From assembly GCA_018398805.1 (NCBI GenBank), contig JAGFBZ010000849.1:1632501-1696500 (forward strand): 64,000 nt of DNA. The letters run 5' to 3'. Of the stretch, positions 32,615 through 44,537 are shown piece after piece. Positions within the stretch are counted from its first letter, which is position 1. Each line of letters opens with the position of its first letter. The notes beneath the pieces are model-generated. The model was given only the letters and a program-made list of their open reading frames with translations, was not told the DNA's origin and ran no database searches. The stretch comes from Hirundichthys speculiger (Eukaryota; Chordata; Actinopteri; Beloniformes; Exocoetidae). A program made the translations under genes and the position numbers.

Positions 32615-32661
32615 TCTTCTTCTTCTACGTCTTCTTCTTCTTCTTCTTCGTCGTCGTCGTT
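32615..32661. repeat. (TTC)n / (TCG)n trinucleotide repeat
   Basis: TTC repeats broken by TACG, then a switch to TCG units, all within the long-TIR element. Confidence 0.9.
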
Positions 32662-32773
32662 TTCTTGACAGACTGGACGTAGCTTTGGCGTAAGGCCGCC
32701 CCCCACAGTCTGAAGACGTAACTACACTCAAGGGGTGTCCCATTTCTAAGTCACAAGATAACCTTGACACTTA

Positions 32774-33273
32774 AGGGCCGTGTATACTCTCGCGGCAATG
32801 TGTCGCCGTCAGCTTGTCGCAGAGATGCCGCAGACACTTTTGATTTATACTAGCGCGGTCTCCGCTATGTTTTTCCACGCCACAACGCAAGAGGGACAAT
32901 CACAAACTAGCTAAACTTACTAAACGTATCTCTTTTTCCACTTCCTCACCGTCTCGGCCGTATCCAGACCTACATTCATCGCTATCTCCCTCCATGAATT
33001 ACTAGAATATGTGCTGTCTTTGTAGTGTGGAGAACGAAAATCATGTGGGTACTTCCTCATTTCTTCAATGACGCGGTCTTTTCTATGCGGATGTAGAATT
33101 GACCAATCAGAGGTCTCCTTTCTCTCCTCTCTGCGACACTGTTTGCGTCGACCTACAATTTTGGGTAGGCGCACCGGAGGGTCTGCCTAGTGTCTGCGTA
33201 GGGTGGGGGGGGCATCTCTCCGTCGTCTGCGTAGGTGATGCAGACGACCTGACGTTCAAGTATAAATCAGGCT
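32774..33273. mobile_element. PIF/Harbinger-like element nested in the long-TIR element
   Basis: The left end AGGGCCGTGTATACT and the reverse complement of the right end, AGCCTGATTTATACTTG, are similar. Both are flanked by TTA (32771-32773 and 33274-33276), the 3-bp TWA target duplication of PIF/Harbinger elements. The body is rich in GCGTAG/GTCGTC-type repeats. It contains the minus-strand MADF-like ORF. The match of the ends is partial, so this is an inference. Confidence 0.55.
32920..33174 (-). pseudogene. MADF/Myb-like DNA-binding ORF of a Harbinger-type element, truncated
   Basis: 84 codons. Residues about 34-82 include RVIEEMRKYPHDF, SPHYKD, SWREIAMNVGL and TVRKWKKRY, matching the MADF pattern (hydrophobic-E-x-V/M-x3-P, a Y-K-D/N step, W-x-x-I-A, and final V-K-x-x-W-K-x-L-R). 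PIF/Harbinger transposons often encode such a protein next to the nuclease. The frame stops right at the final helix and lacks the acidic tail and any nuclease partner, so it is probably a relic. Confidence 0.5.
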
Positions 33274-33379
33274 TTACTTTAGAGGGCCATGATTGAGGGT
33301 CAAAGACTAAAGGGTTAAGAGCGAGGGTTGAGATTGAGGGTTAAGGGAGGAATTGGAATTGACCCATAGTTTCAAAAAC

Positions 33380-33690
33380 TATACAGCCAACATTTGTATG
33401 TGGGTCCCATCTGAGATATAAATGGTTTGAAAAATGGGCCCCCATATGGGTATTATCCATTGGTTCCGTATTGTCCCCATGTGAATTGCCCGCTTGGGTT
33501 TACTTTTGTGGTTTGCCCAAGTGGGACTTGGATAAAACACCCATTTTGGGCCCATGTCCATTCATCACTCATGTAACTGAGTACAACCATTGTGAACAAT
33601 TCACATGGGGCCAACTCTGAGCCCATGGGCAGTCCCACACAGGGCTCAATTTTTTTAATTCCATTTCAGCCCATGGGTCTTACATAAAAA
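33380..33690. repeat. Degenerate CCCATGGG/CCCATATGGG-rich tandem repeat
   Basis: Recurring units around GGGCCCCCATATGGG, GTCCCCATGTGAATTGCCC, GCCCAAGTGGG, GGGCCCATG and GAGCCCATGGG. This resembles, from memory, a diverged copy of the CCCATGTGGG minisatellite common in fish. The repetitive W/G/P open frames across it are artefacts. Confidence 0.55.
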
Positions 33691-36484
33691 TGCTAACGAG
33701 CATGAAAAACAATTTGTGTTTAGTTTGATTTTGTAATTATTTCATAAATTGCCATGAGGCCACGCTGCTTTATACTCTCAAAATACGGACGTTCCGAATT
33801 TTAGCAGTGTACATTGGGTGGAAAAAAAAAATATAGGACAACTACAGTTATTTCTGTTCAGGTGAGGCCTTGCTTTTGGCTAGTGATATCTGGGTTAGCT
33901 GTCAGCTCAACACAACCCCAAACAACCTAAAGCTGCTGCAGGAAATGGATGGGTGGAATATTTAGCCTGTAGACGCAATCAAGCTTCAGTGTATGACATT
34001 ATTTGCAGAGAACGACTGCAGGCTGTTGGCTCTTGCACCATGTTGACATCATATGATTAGTTAACCACATTACTTAGATGTATTTATGGTACTCGCTGAG
34101 GCCTAAGAAGGCAAACACTGTAGTATGCTGCATCTCTGATGTACATCTAATTGTATAAAGGAACGGCTTTGTTATAATAATCTATATCACTGTTGTTTGA
34201 CCACATAAAGTAGTTCCTGACAAAAATAGATAATCTTTGTCTGAAACTTTGATGCATCCATGAGTATAATGATATTTCAGCCTATCGCTTTTCATAGAGC
34301 CTATGCGGTAGTAGTTAGTGGTTCATAAAGGCCTCTCATGAGTCAGCTCAGCCACTGTTACATGGATCTACACAGTGAGCTTTGCTTGAAGATGCCAAAT
34401 GATCTAGCTTCATTCAGCATTCAACAGATGCAGCTTAAACAAGGAAATCGTTTTTAGACGTGCACTTTGACAGACAGCGGCTGAAATGCAGCTGTCTGCC
34501 TTCATAATCAGCTGATTTTGTGCTTGTGAGTTCATCATAGTTCTTCTGGATTCATCTTTGAGTTGCAAGGAGTTTTCAGGCTTGATGAATTATTTAACTT
34601 CATGCAGCCATTAAGGTATTATAATCAAGGCCCTGAGTGACAGTGCAGTATATTCTTAGGATCTTGTGGAATTTTGATAATAATGAGATATGAATGAAGG
34701 ACACCTGCTTTAAAATTTATCTTCTATTGACATACACCAGAGCACAGATGTCTGTGCTGTTAAAATACTTATTGAGACCCAAGTGGACTTTTCACAGATA
34801 CACATTGTTTTTGCTAAGATGTCTATATAAGAAAGAATGTGTGTGGCAAATGATGAAATGTTGCATTGTATCTGACTGCCAGTGGCTGACAATGTCTACA
34901 GAGGTGCAATGTGGATTTTGAGAATTGTTGGTCTGTTCGCTGTGTTTAATATTTAATAAGATGCTGTCTGTTTGTGTGAATGTGGCTCGGGCAAGAGTAG
35001 ACCAAATACTATTCAAACTAATCTCTTTTTTATGAAAGGGCAGTGTGTTGTATTTTGAAATATTTATAGAACTCTAGGTTTATTGACCGTCCTATGTAGA
35101 ACAAAAGTTCAATACTGTTGCGACTCCGCTTATGCTTTATAAAAGGTCTCTCCAACCGACTTGAAAAAAGCTCCCACCTCTGTAGTTCTGATTTTTTTCT
35201 ATACATTCTAAAATAACATATTGATTTGTTTTTTTTGTTTGTATTTTTTTTGTTTTTTTTTTTAAAGAGAAAAAGATGGAGAAACAACACACTTCAGTAG
35301 GATAATTTTTGCTGTTTTCCCTGTTCCAGGCTGTATACCATGGTTTCAAATGTAGTAAATACATATAAAAGAAGTCTGGCCACCAACTCTTAATTATTAT
35401 AGTCTTGGATACAAAGAATTAGTCTGGTTCCTCTGGATTCATCTTCAGTGCTCATCTGATATAAACAATAAAATACAGTCATATCCTGCAACAAAATAAC
35501 ATTTAGAGAAAACTGTTGTGTAATATGTCTTATTTGTTTGAAGTCAGAGTAAAATTCTTTCTCCACATATGTGTGATTCCTCTGTTTGGGTCTCTGGTGG
35601 AAGGCACTGAGACACAATAAGAGGAGTAGAGGCTGTGCAAATTGGGAAATGAGATGAGGGGCTCAAAGTAGTCACACAGCAGCTGGTGACTGCTAGTCAA
35701 AGATCAATTTGCTACCAATTTGGTTCAATCATTGGGGACTTCCAAAAGTTGTCTGTGATGTAAAAATCAGGCTTGAAAGCTTGTAGAGTGAAGAGGATTG
35801 CCTCAGGTTGAGGCTACTTGGTGATGGTGGAGACGGTTGCATTGGGTCATGATTTTGCATTTACATAATTCTTTTTCTCAATGCAGCTTGAGGAACTTTT
35901 AAGAATAAAGTGTCCAGTAGCTGAAGTGAATGGCATCACTTTAGTAGACTGGTGGAGTCACTAATGCTACATATCAGTTGTGTGAAAAGGACTAAGGTTG
36001 AGGAAAGGAAACGCTGATAAGTTCTGGTGCGTTCACAGTTGATATCTATTGATAGAAACAGAGCCTTGGTGTCCTGTATGAGTTCCAAAAGTCATTGGCA
36101 AAAATGTGCATTATTCATGCTGGATATTAGTTTAAGTGTGCTCTGGTAAACTGAACGCAGTATGTTTCTGCCTGCCAGAAGCCTCATTTTCTGCTTAAAG
36201 GTGCTAATGAATCACTCAGATACAGTGGGCTGAGCTGTTGCTTTCTCAATGTGTTGTCTTTGCAGCTGTTCACACATACCTAACCGAACTCTTTGTTAGG
36301 TCTGTGTATCCTGGTCGTCCTGCTCTGTCAGCACAGTGAATCATCTTAGGTCCTAGTACTGCTCAGAAAAGTCACTGTCCAAGAATAATTCAGTGTGCAT
36401 AGAACCATGAGCTGTCAACTTTTTGAACAAACTATACTAGAATCTGACCTTAACTAGCTAGTATGCTAAATAACTAGCATGCCA

Positions 36485-36640
36485 TGATTCACACAACTCA
36501 TGATACAATTCGAATCAGGATTTGATCCTCTTCTGCCCTGGAGGCCACATCACGATTTATGGCTTAATTAAATCATTTTGAATCGTATTTTAAAAAATCT
36601 ATTTAAATCGATTTCTTTCAAAAATCGCAGCATGCCTATA
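36485..36640. repeat. Degenerate dispersed repeat fragment (ATCGATTTC/GATTCA-rich)
   Basis: Stretch with CATGATTCAC, GATACAATTCGAATC, CACGATTTATGG, TTTGAATCGTATTTT and AAATCGATTTC. This pattern is typical of internal parts of fish hAT elements. No ends were found and the family is unknown. Confidence 0.3.
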
Positions 36641-39600
36641 AATAACTAATGTGTGACCTTGGTCGCGTTCAGTGTGCCGCTATAATCCATACCTGACAAA
36701 TGATTTTGAGTCTTTTCTTGTACAATAATTTTCTCCATCTCAGAAGGGTTAATTAAGATTCCTTGCTGCCTTCTTGTCTTTCCTCTTTCTAAATCATCTG
36801 AAGGTGCAGTTGTCTCCTGTTAGCTGACATCTAACATCTGACAGCCTTAGCTGATATAATGACTGCTCTGAATTTGAGCAACCGTTCAAATGACCGCCAA
36901 GCTACATAAATAATTCTGTCCTCCAAATGCTCCCATATCTCACACTGTCAAGGATTGTTTCAAGATGTTTGTCAGCTTTTGTGAATCCACAGTGCTTAAA
37001 GCATAACTTCACTGGCTATGTGAATTTTTCTAAATGCAGTTAATGCATGCTTTGAAGTTGTTAATTATTAAGATATTGCACGATTTGATTATGATTATTT
37101 AGGTTATTCAATTTTTCATTGAAAATGATTTTTTATTCTTCATAAAGTGTCCTATTGTCAGGAAAGAATCCTCGAGTAACCTTGAGAGGACTTTTAAAGG
37201 GAATATATAGCTTATTCATAGTTGAAATTTGAAAAGATGAAAAAATAAGAAATAAGAAGGTAAACTGACTACATGCTTAATTATTTATAACAAGGTTATG
37301 AATAATAATAAATAAGTTATTTATAACTTATCATTCAGTAAAATGTATAGTTTATAAATGTATGATGTCATTACACAATGTATCTGAGATGGTGCTTGAG
37401 ATCAATAACATCAATCTGTACAATTCATCCGCACAACTTGTTCTCATATGTGAAATGAAAGAACAGATTTTTTTCTGACTTGGAGGTTGAGTAAATGGAA
37501 CAACAGTAACTGAAATACTGGCTTACGAACAGAGTTACTCCTTCTTAGACTGAATATAACAATGGTTGAACGTGACTCTATTAGCTCAAGATGACACCAG
37601 TGGTCGGGAAGATAAGCAAGAAGATTAATGTCAAGCAAGTGGTTATCCGGTTTATCCATTTTGGGTGAAAGGGACTGCACTGTTACAGACTTAACTAAAA
37701 TATTGCTGCGCTTCCTTTTAATGAGGACAACTCACACAAAACATGGGTTTTGATTTGTGGATTTTTTTTTGGACTTTGTTATTCAAAGTAAGTACACGAC
37801 AGTTAACAAGTGACCTGTTTTTCATTTTGAGACTGCAAAAGAAAGGTGTGTCCTTTCAGAGAGTCTGCATGGTCACATGTCTCTGATCACACATCAAGAT
37901 ATTTTTTTCTGTGCTCTAGTTAATGCACAACCGTTGCAAGAATTAAAAAAAGAACACAGTGTATGCACTGTGTGGTCAGCGCGTTGTGCTTTCACACAGA
38001 CAGTTGAATTTAATTTTATCCCACTGACATGCCTTGAGACAAAGACAGTCGATCTTGCCTTTGGTATTAAAAAAGATAATTGGTGGCACAGTAAAATTTT
38101 AGAGGAGAATGCATATGGCTTTTTTTAAGCAATTGCTTTGAGGAAAAATGGTCAGTGACACCTTTTTCATGTGCCTTTTATGCAGCTTTTCAATTCAGTA
38201 TTTATTTGGGGCCAAAAGTGTAAGTTGTCGACAGAGTATAAAGACATTTGAAGCTAATAAAGAGACTGTAAGAAGTTGATAATTTTAATAATGTGCTTTT
38301 GCCAGTGTGTGAACATGTTACAGCAATACAAATGACAGCTCAAGTGAGGTCTTTCAGAAGTACCTTAACGAATTAAGTGTTTGGGTTTTCTGTGCTATCC
38401 AGTTTGTAAGAAGTGTTCAGTACAACCTTCCATTTGTACATGTTGGTCTAAGCCTTGTTTGACACCTTACATTCATTTGGCCTATTCAAGGTTCTTTCTC
38501 GGGAACCTCTGGATTATTTTTTATTGACAGTGTTGACTTGGATTAATTTTAATTTCATGATTCTAGATATCTGTTTGGCACTTAATTAAGATAAAATATC
38601 GTTTATGATCACGTAAAGAGCCAGAGATTCTTCCTCTGTAGTGCTCTGTGAGACTTTGACATGACATGCTGTTTATATACACATAGTTCCTCTTGGGCTG
38701 TTGTTTTAGTTCCCCTAAACAAAAACGACAGGGCTCTATTTAGTTAAGATGACACTGGGCTGACACTGCAGGAAAAGATGTTGTTTTTAATCTTAAATTA
38801 ATGCAATGCAGTCCAAGTTCTATACCAGGGGTCGGCAACCTTTGCTAGCAAATGAGCCATTTTTTGTCCCTCTCGCCTGAATAAAATTCTTCTGGAGCCA
38901 CAAAACCTATTTGACCCTTAAAATGAAGATAACACAGTGTATGAAGTTTTATATATAGTTATACTGTATTCAGAGGGATTTGAATCTATCCAAAAGCTTA
39001 TTCCTGGCCGTTTTTAAAGTTTTTAATGCAAAAGGAGGTCACACAAGATACTAATTAAATTTTCATTTCCATTTTTTTTAGTCATCCACTGTAAAAGAAC
39101 TATAGTTTGTTGCATTTATAAAATTTTAGAACAACAAACAGAAAACTGTTGACATTTTATTGCTATTTTTACCTGTTATAACAAAGGAAAACCTTAAACT
39201 CTTATAAAGACTGCTGGACTGTATATGTTTGGGAGCAGAACCAAGACAATTTCTAATCAACTTGTTGACATGACAGTCAATATATTGAATCTTGAATCTT
39301 TTGAAAGAGGAGAAAAAAAAAAACACTGGCATGTGTTGACCAACTTTGAAATAAAACAAAGAACAGGTCTATTTGAGTGATTCACTGATTTGTAAAACAT
39401 TGATCAAATTAAAAAGTAGCCCACTTTGAAATAAATAAAATGTATAGCTGCAGCTTAATAACTTTAATAAGAGTAAACATTAAAATAGGCCAGTTTGTAT
39501 TTAATTATGACTTAAGTCCGTTTCAGTGTGTTGTCATCCTCTTGTTTTCTCCTCAGCCACACACAGCAATCAACCATTGAGCCTGAACATAAAACACAAC

Positions 39601-39661
39601 TACATCAGCTCAGCCGCTGGTTCTAAAATAAATGTTTTTGAAAAAAAAAAATCTATTAAAT

Positions 39662-40117
39662 CAGTCATTCCCAAACTTAAGAATACCAAGGCCCAATTTG
39701 AAATGTGATAAATCTCTGCGACCCATGCAAACCTTTAAACACTGCTTTGATCAACATACAAGACTAAAAGCTACATTCCAATATTAATGTAAGTCTGTGG
39801 ATATTCTCATTTATCCAGGTAAATTCCATTCTCACAACAATTGAATCATTGATAAGAGGCGAAACATCTTCTAGACAAATCTAAGTCCAGTTGCCTATGA
39901 TTCAATTGTGGCGAGAATATTAATGTAAGGACTCAACAAACAAGGAGACACTTGTCATATTAAGTTAAGGTGTTATAAATATTTTACAGTTATTAAAAAC
40001 ATTTTTTAAATCGAGGATTTAAAACATATTTGTTTATTTTTAATGACCTCTCACGGTCCACCTGCAGTACCACGACAGTCCACCAGGGGGCTGTGGCCCA
40101 CACTTTGGGAATCACTG
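39662..40117. mobile_element. Inner hAT copy, sibling of 13148-13495
   Basis: Begins CAGTCATTCCCAAACTTAAG and ends CACACTTTGGGAATCACTG. It is the inverted orientation of the 13148-13495 element, with clear similarity over nearly its whole length (for example AAGGCCCAATTTGAAATGTG, CACTTGTCATATTAAGTTAAG and GACCTCTCACGG). It is longer because of a further insertion at 39794-39915. No 8-bp target duplication is seen (TATTAAAT left, TGACCGTG right). Confidence 0.85.
39780..39929. mobile_element. Innermost 122-bp insertion with 14-bp direct duplication
   Basis: A segment (39794-39915) absent from the sibling copy is flanked by AATATTAATGTAAG at 39780-39793 and 39916-39929. Within it CACAACAATTGAATCAT and ATGATTCAATTGTG form an inverted pair. 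The GTGGATATTCTCA and AGTCCAGTTGCC motifs occur in fish repeats I have seen, but I cannot name the family. Confidence 0.65.
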
Positions 40118-42099
40118 TGACCGTGCTCTCACCAGCTTAACGTGATTTGTTTCTGAACATTACTGCAGAACTTCTCTGTATCCGGGCTGTAAGACGTGAC
40201 TGCAGGCTGGCGTCTACGAGACGAGTGATATTTGGATCTGATGTAGTTCATGCTGGAGAAAACCTTGCTCGCATCAGTATGTGGATCCAAAGATTGACAG
40301 GACTCCAAATGCGAACGTCCTCATGTTTATATAAGTGCCAGGAATGGCATTCTATGTTGCAAAGACACGTTTTTCGGTTTTGGGGAGGTTTTCAATATAG
40401 CTTCATTTGTGTGTTACACCACGACAACACACTGACTGGTGTGGGAAATGTTTCTTTTATTTTTTTTCCCGGCGGTACATGAGCAACACATAAAGATGTC
40501 CGGCGCTAGTCATTGAATGCGCGCTCACCTTTTTTTTTGTCCTTTCCCAGAATGCAACACCCAGTTATGACTTTCTCGTTGCAGTAACCTGGCAGTATTT
40601 TGTGCTAAACACACTCATTCTGCCCCCTGCTGGCAAGCAACCTACAGGGCACTACTTGTGCTCCAGAGCGAGAATCACCTTCTGACAAGTTTTTTCCCCC
40701 AGAGCGACAGGGAGCCACTGTGGAAGAGCTAAAGAGCCGCGGGTTGCCAACCCCTGTTCTATACATACGTGCTCCCTTTTCTGTCCTGATACTTTTTCAG
40801 GGAACAGTTTTTGCAGCTTTCATCAATTCAGATTCGCAAAGAATATGCTAAATTTGGAGCATAAGTTTAGATACCCTGATTGTGTCTGTCTTGGCAATCG
40901 ATGGGTGGCCTGTGTGAAACAACCTACATTTTCTGTTTTACCAGATCTACACTTGAACTCTGGTTACATCTCCTTTATAGTTGTTAAAAAAAAAAAAACA
41001 CCTCTCCATTAGGCAGCAGCTCATTTATGGTGTTAATAGAAAATTTGTTGAAAGTTTTATGTCATGTTGGTAACAACAGAGCTGAATTTTCTCTGGGATG
41101 TCTTTCTATTGTTTCCTGATGTTTATATGCTTGTCCTAGACTTAAGCCACGTTGCAGTGCATTAGCCTTTAGTGTTTGCATCACAAGTTGCGAATAGTTT
41201 CCTTCAAGACTCTGGGTTGTGGACAGTATTTCCAAGGACTGCTGATAAATGGACCTTGTTTGGTGTAAGCTTCTCTCATGGCAAGACTATCAATTTGCTT
41301 CTCAGTGAACAGCTGCTTTTGACTTAAGTTGAAGTGTACTGAAAGGAGGCCAGGAAGAAGTGATGTGATGATAGCTGGTGGAGGGTTTGGGGGCTGATTT
41401 GGGGGTTGTTGACAAATGGGCCTTGCTGCAATTGAGTTAAATGGGTTAAAAAAAAAAGGCATCAAGCCCTACACTCATCCCCAACATTCCCAGATTAAAA
41501 CAATTTTAATTTGAATTAATTTGTAAGAAAAAAATGTACTTTTGCATGTATGAAGTGTAGTATGAAGGACTACTCAGTTAAAGGCTTGTATAGCACATAG
41601 TGTGATGACAGCGTGCTCAACACACCACAGACCACCACTTCCTGTTTGTTCAAGTGTCATTTCTGATAAAGATTGTCATCACATCTGAGTTATTTCAATA
41701 GTAAAGTAAACAAGATATAGTTTTTCTGATGTCATGTGTGGTACTTTCTGCATATTTTAATACCCTCTTAAATGCAACATTTGAGATATACATCTCTTAA
41801 CTAAACTAATGGGGTAATTATGAAATAAGACATGATGAAGAGGAGAAAGAAGAGGAAGGAGGAGAGGAGTTTTGGTCCACTACCATGAAGCACTCAAGTC
41901 ATCCGCAAATGCAGTCATTTACAGTTTAATTTCAGGGACAACAACTCTTCCCCAAGTTTTCAGCTGACATGGATAATAAGCCTACTTTTCACTGTAAATG
42001 TTTTAATGGGACACAGAGAGACATGAACTTTAGCTCTGAGCTGTCATACAGATTATAATTACCCTGGCTGGCCTGTATTGTACGGTCAAAGTCTAGATT

Positions 42100-42659
42100 A
42101 AGTGCATATCTGTTTCACTGTGTTCTTGCACCTCCAGGACTCCACTACAGGTGAAACCTGCCGATTGTCTCTCAGGCTGCACTAGGTGTGGCCATCTTGT
42201 CGGCCCTCTCTGGTCTCCCCTCCCCCACACAGCCTTGTCCAATCCCTGCCACAAGTTCAGCTCACCTGAAAGAATTTGCATACCCTTTGCTGATTGGCCA
42301 GGTGAAGGCGCTCTGCCTCAGGCGCCCTCTACCAATGGCGACAGTGCTCCCTGAGTCATAGGGAGAGGACAAGTTTCTTCACTACACTTCTCCTTTTTCT
42401 CTTTCAATCAGCAGCCATTGCATTGTCCCCCCACCCCCACCCCCAACTCCCGATCTCTCTAGTTTTGGTTTGTCACAGAGAGAAAGCGGTGTGGGTCCAG
42501 CCAATCCCCTTCTTTAGACACCTCATCTGAACACACTGGATTATTCCCGGCTTCACCTTTTGCAGTCTCTTTTTTACTTTATTTTTTATGGTTACTGAGA
42601 TCGGCACTTGTTCGATCGTGATAATGGACCCTGTTACCCGAACCCCGTGTCTTTGAGGT
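42100..42659 (+). promoter_or_regulatory. Candidate alternative promoter / non-coding exon
   Basis: GC-rich island in an AT-rich intron with several CCAAT boxes in either orientation (near 42239, 42293, 42332 and 42501), an AP-1 site TGAGTCA (42353-42359) and four C-runs (42427-42451) that could form a G-quadruplex on the minus strand. A candidate donor CTTTGAG|GTCAGT follows 42657. It resembles an alternative first exon for elf4, but no transcript evidence is available. Confidence 0.35.
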
Positions 42660-44501
42660 CAGTGATGACAAATTATCTTCTTCTTACCTTCTTACTTGCT
42701 TCGATGAAGTAGTTGTATTTTATTGTTTTTCACTACGTGCACATGCATTTCTGTATTGAGGTCTTAAAGTGAATGTATATTTGGGAACTGTACTTGTGAG
42801 TGGACGGAAAGAAAGGCAGTTAGGTCTCAATAAAGTGCACCTTTGCCTTGATAGCGTTTCCAGTAACACGCCTTGTCAAAACAAAGGTTTCTGAAGGGAG
42901 CTTCAACAAGTTATTCCAGTTTAACTGATGCATATTTCCCCCAATCGCACTTCCAGTGCCACTTCTGTACCAAATCTGTTCATGAGAGCAACAAAACAGT
43001 TCTCCATTCTAATATCACAGCAGATTGGCTGTATTATGCCATTTTCTGGCATATTTTTTACATTTTCTAGAGCCTAACACATCATAAAATAAAGTAATGA
43101 GTTTGCCACTGCAACTGAAATGAAATAAAAAATGATTCTAATGAACTGTCACTGATCACCTTGTTTGTTGCATTTCTTTTACGAATTGTTACCTTATAAG
43201 GTGCGCTGGAACAAGGGCGGGAACAGAGTTTTGCAAGCCCCTGGACCAAACCCACATGTATTTTTCATGGTGTGTTAATCAGTAATCACACATCATGTTG
43301 ATTTTTGCTCTGCAGTTGCCATACAAAAGTGATGCGGTTGCTATTTAAAAGGTGAATGTCTATATTTGTTGGCAAATCAAAAAAAAAAAAAACAGAAAAA
43401 AGATGGTTTTGCGTTTGTTTTTCTGGTATCAGAGACAGCCCTGTACATGAAGTCAGTCATGCAGTGCTTTGTACGTCAAATCTTCAGCTCTGCAGTACAG
43501 AATGTTGCTCATCTCGTAATGTAGATGCCCAGAGGGATGCCATTTCTGCTTGTATGAAAGTTTGAAGCTAGTTTACTTCCTCTTTTCTGCATAAACAAGT
43601 CGACCTTCCCTGAAATTTTTTTTTGTCTCTCTGTGAACCAAATCATTCTACTTAATGTTGTTGAGTGTCTGTTTCTAAAAGTTGCTCACTGCCGCAGAGA
43701 TAAAAGCTTGCTTCCTGTTTCACCAGAAATCTACTCTGCACTTTGTCAACCACATAAGACACAGTGTGCATGCTATACTTCGAAATAAATATGACGACAG
43801 TCTAAGCAGCATTCAAATTTGATACCTGTGTTATGCTGAAACATGTTTTCTAATGCTGCTGTATTTAGCCAGCGCTGAACATTTTCAGCTTGTTTTGGTC
43901 AGGTTTTTAATTTATTTATATTTAAAACAAGCTTATGATTGTATCAACAGTTTAGTATTCTGAACTGTTGTTGTTGATGTAATGTCTGACATAAGAGCTT
44001 GAGCCCACCTTACATTGTAGATGAGATCTTTTCAGGTATACTGACTCTCTCTTTCTTCAAGCTGAGTTACACAACTATAATCAAGAGTGGAACAATTGAT
44101 TTTGTACTGATAGATTAATTATTTTCCTGTTACTGCATTCTTACCAGCTTTAGCATGAGGATATGAAACAGTGAGTGAACTGGTCTGTTGGTAAGCAGCT
44201 ACGAGTTTGCATTTGACCTAAATTTCACATTTATGCCCACCCTGATTTGTATTGTAAATGAGGCCTTCGTGGGTCAGAGTGCGAACTTATATCGTATCTC
44301 CTGTTTTGTGACACTGTGAAGAGGTGGTGGTAAACAACAGGAGGGGTGCTGGATGGCAGATTGAGGATAGCTCTTATTTCAATACAAAGTCAACAAGTCT
44401 TGGCCTGTAATTACATCATTAAGCTTGGGCAAGATGACAGAGGTCTTGCAAGAGAAGGCCATGATGGCAGCGAGGAGAGGTGAGGTTTAGTTTTTTACTA
44501 A

Positions 44502-44537
44502 CCCCCCCCCCCCCCCCCCACCACCACCACCACCACC
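44502..44537. repeat. C18 run and (CCA)n repeat
   Basis: Eighteen C residues followed by six CCA units. Confidence 0.95.

Larger units (their letters stand above)
32301..33365. mobile_element. DNA transposon with about 43-bp terminal inverted repeats
   Basis: The left end GGGTGAATTCCAATTCCTCC (32301-32320) continues through CTTAACCCTCAATCTCAACC. The right end at 33323-33365 is its reverse complement with one mismatch in roughly 43 bp. The interior carries a second, nested element (32774-33273). The flanks (TCAAA and ATAGT) show no clear target duplication, so the superfamily is not settled. A (CTT)n-type run lies inside. Confidence 0.85.
38818..40764. mobile_element. hAT (Charlie-like) element, outer layer of a nested cluster
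   Basis: The element proper is 38826-40756. It begins CAGGGGTCGGCAACCTTTGC and ends GCGGGTTGCCAACCCCTG (inverted repeat CAGGGGTCGGCAACC / CAGGGGTTGGCAACC). It is flanked by the identical 8-bp TTCTATAC (38818-38825 and 40757-40764), a hAT-length target duplication. About 1.9 kb. No intact transposase; the 111-codon frame at 40147-40482 shows no recognised domain. Another hAT copy sits inside it. Confidence 0.93.

Noticed and set aside
40147..40482. 111-codon ORF inside the outer hAT
   Set aside because: Lacks recognisable hAT transposase motifs; most likely a chance frame in a non-autonomous element.
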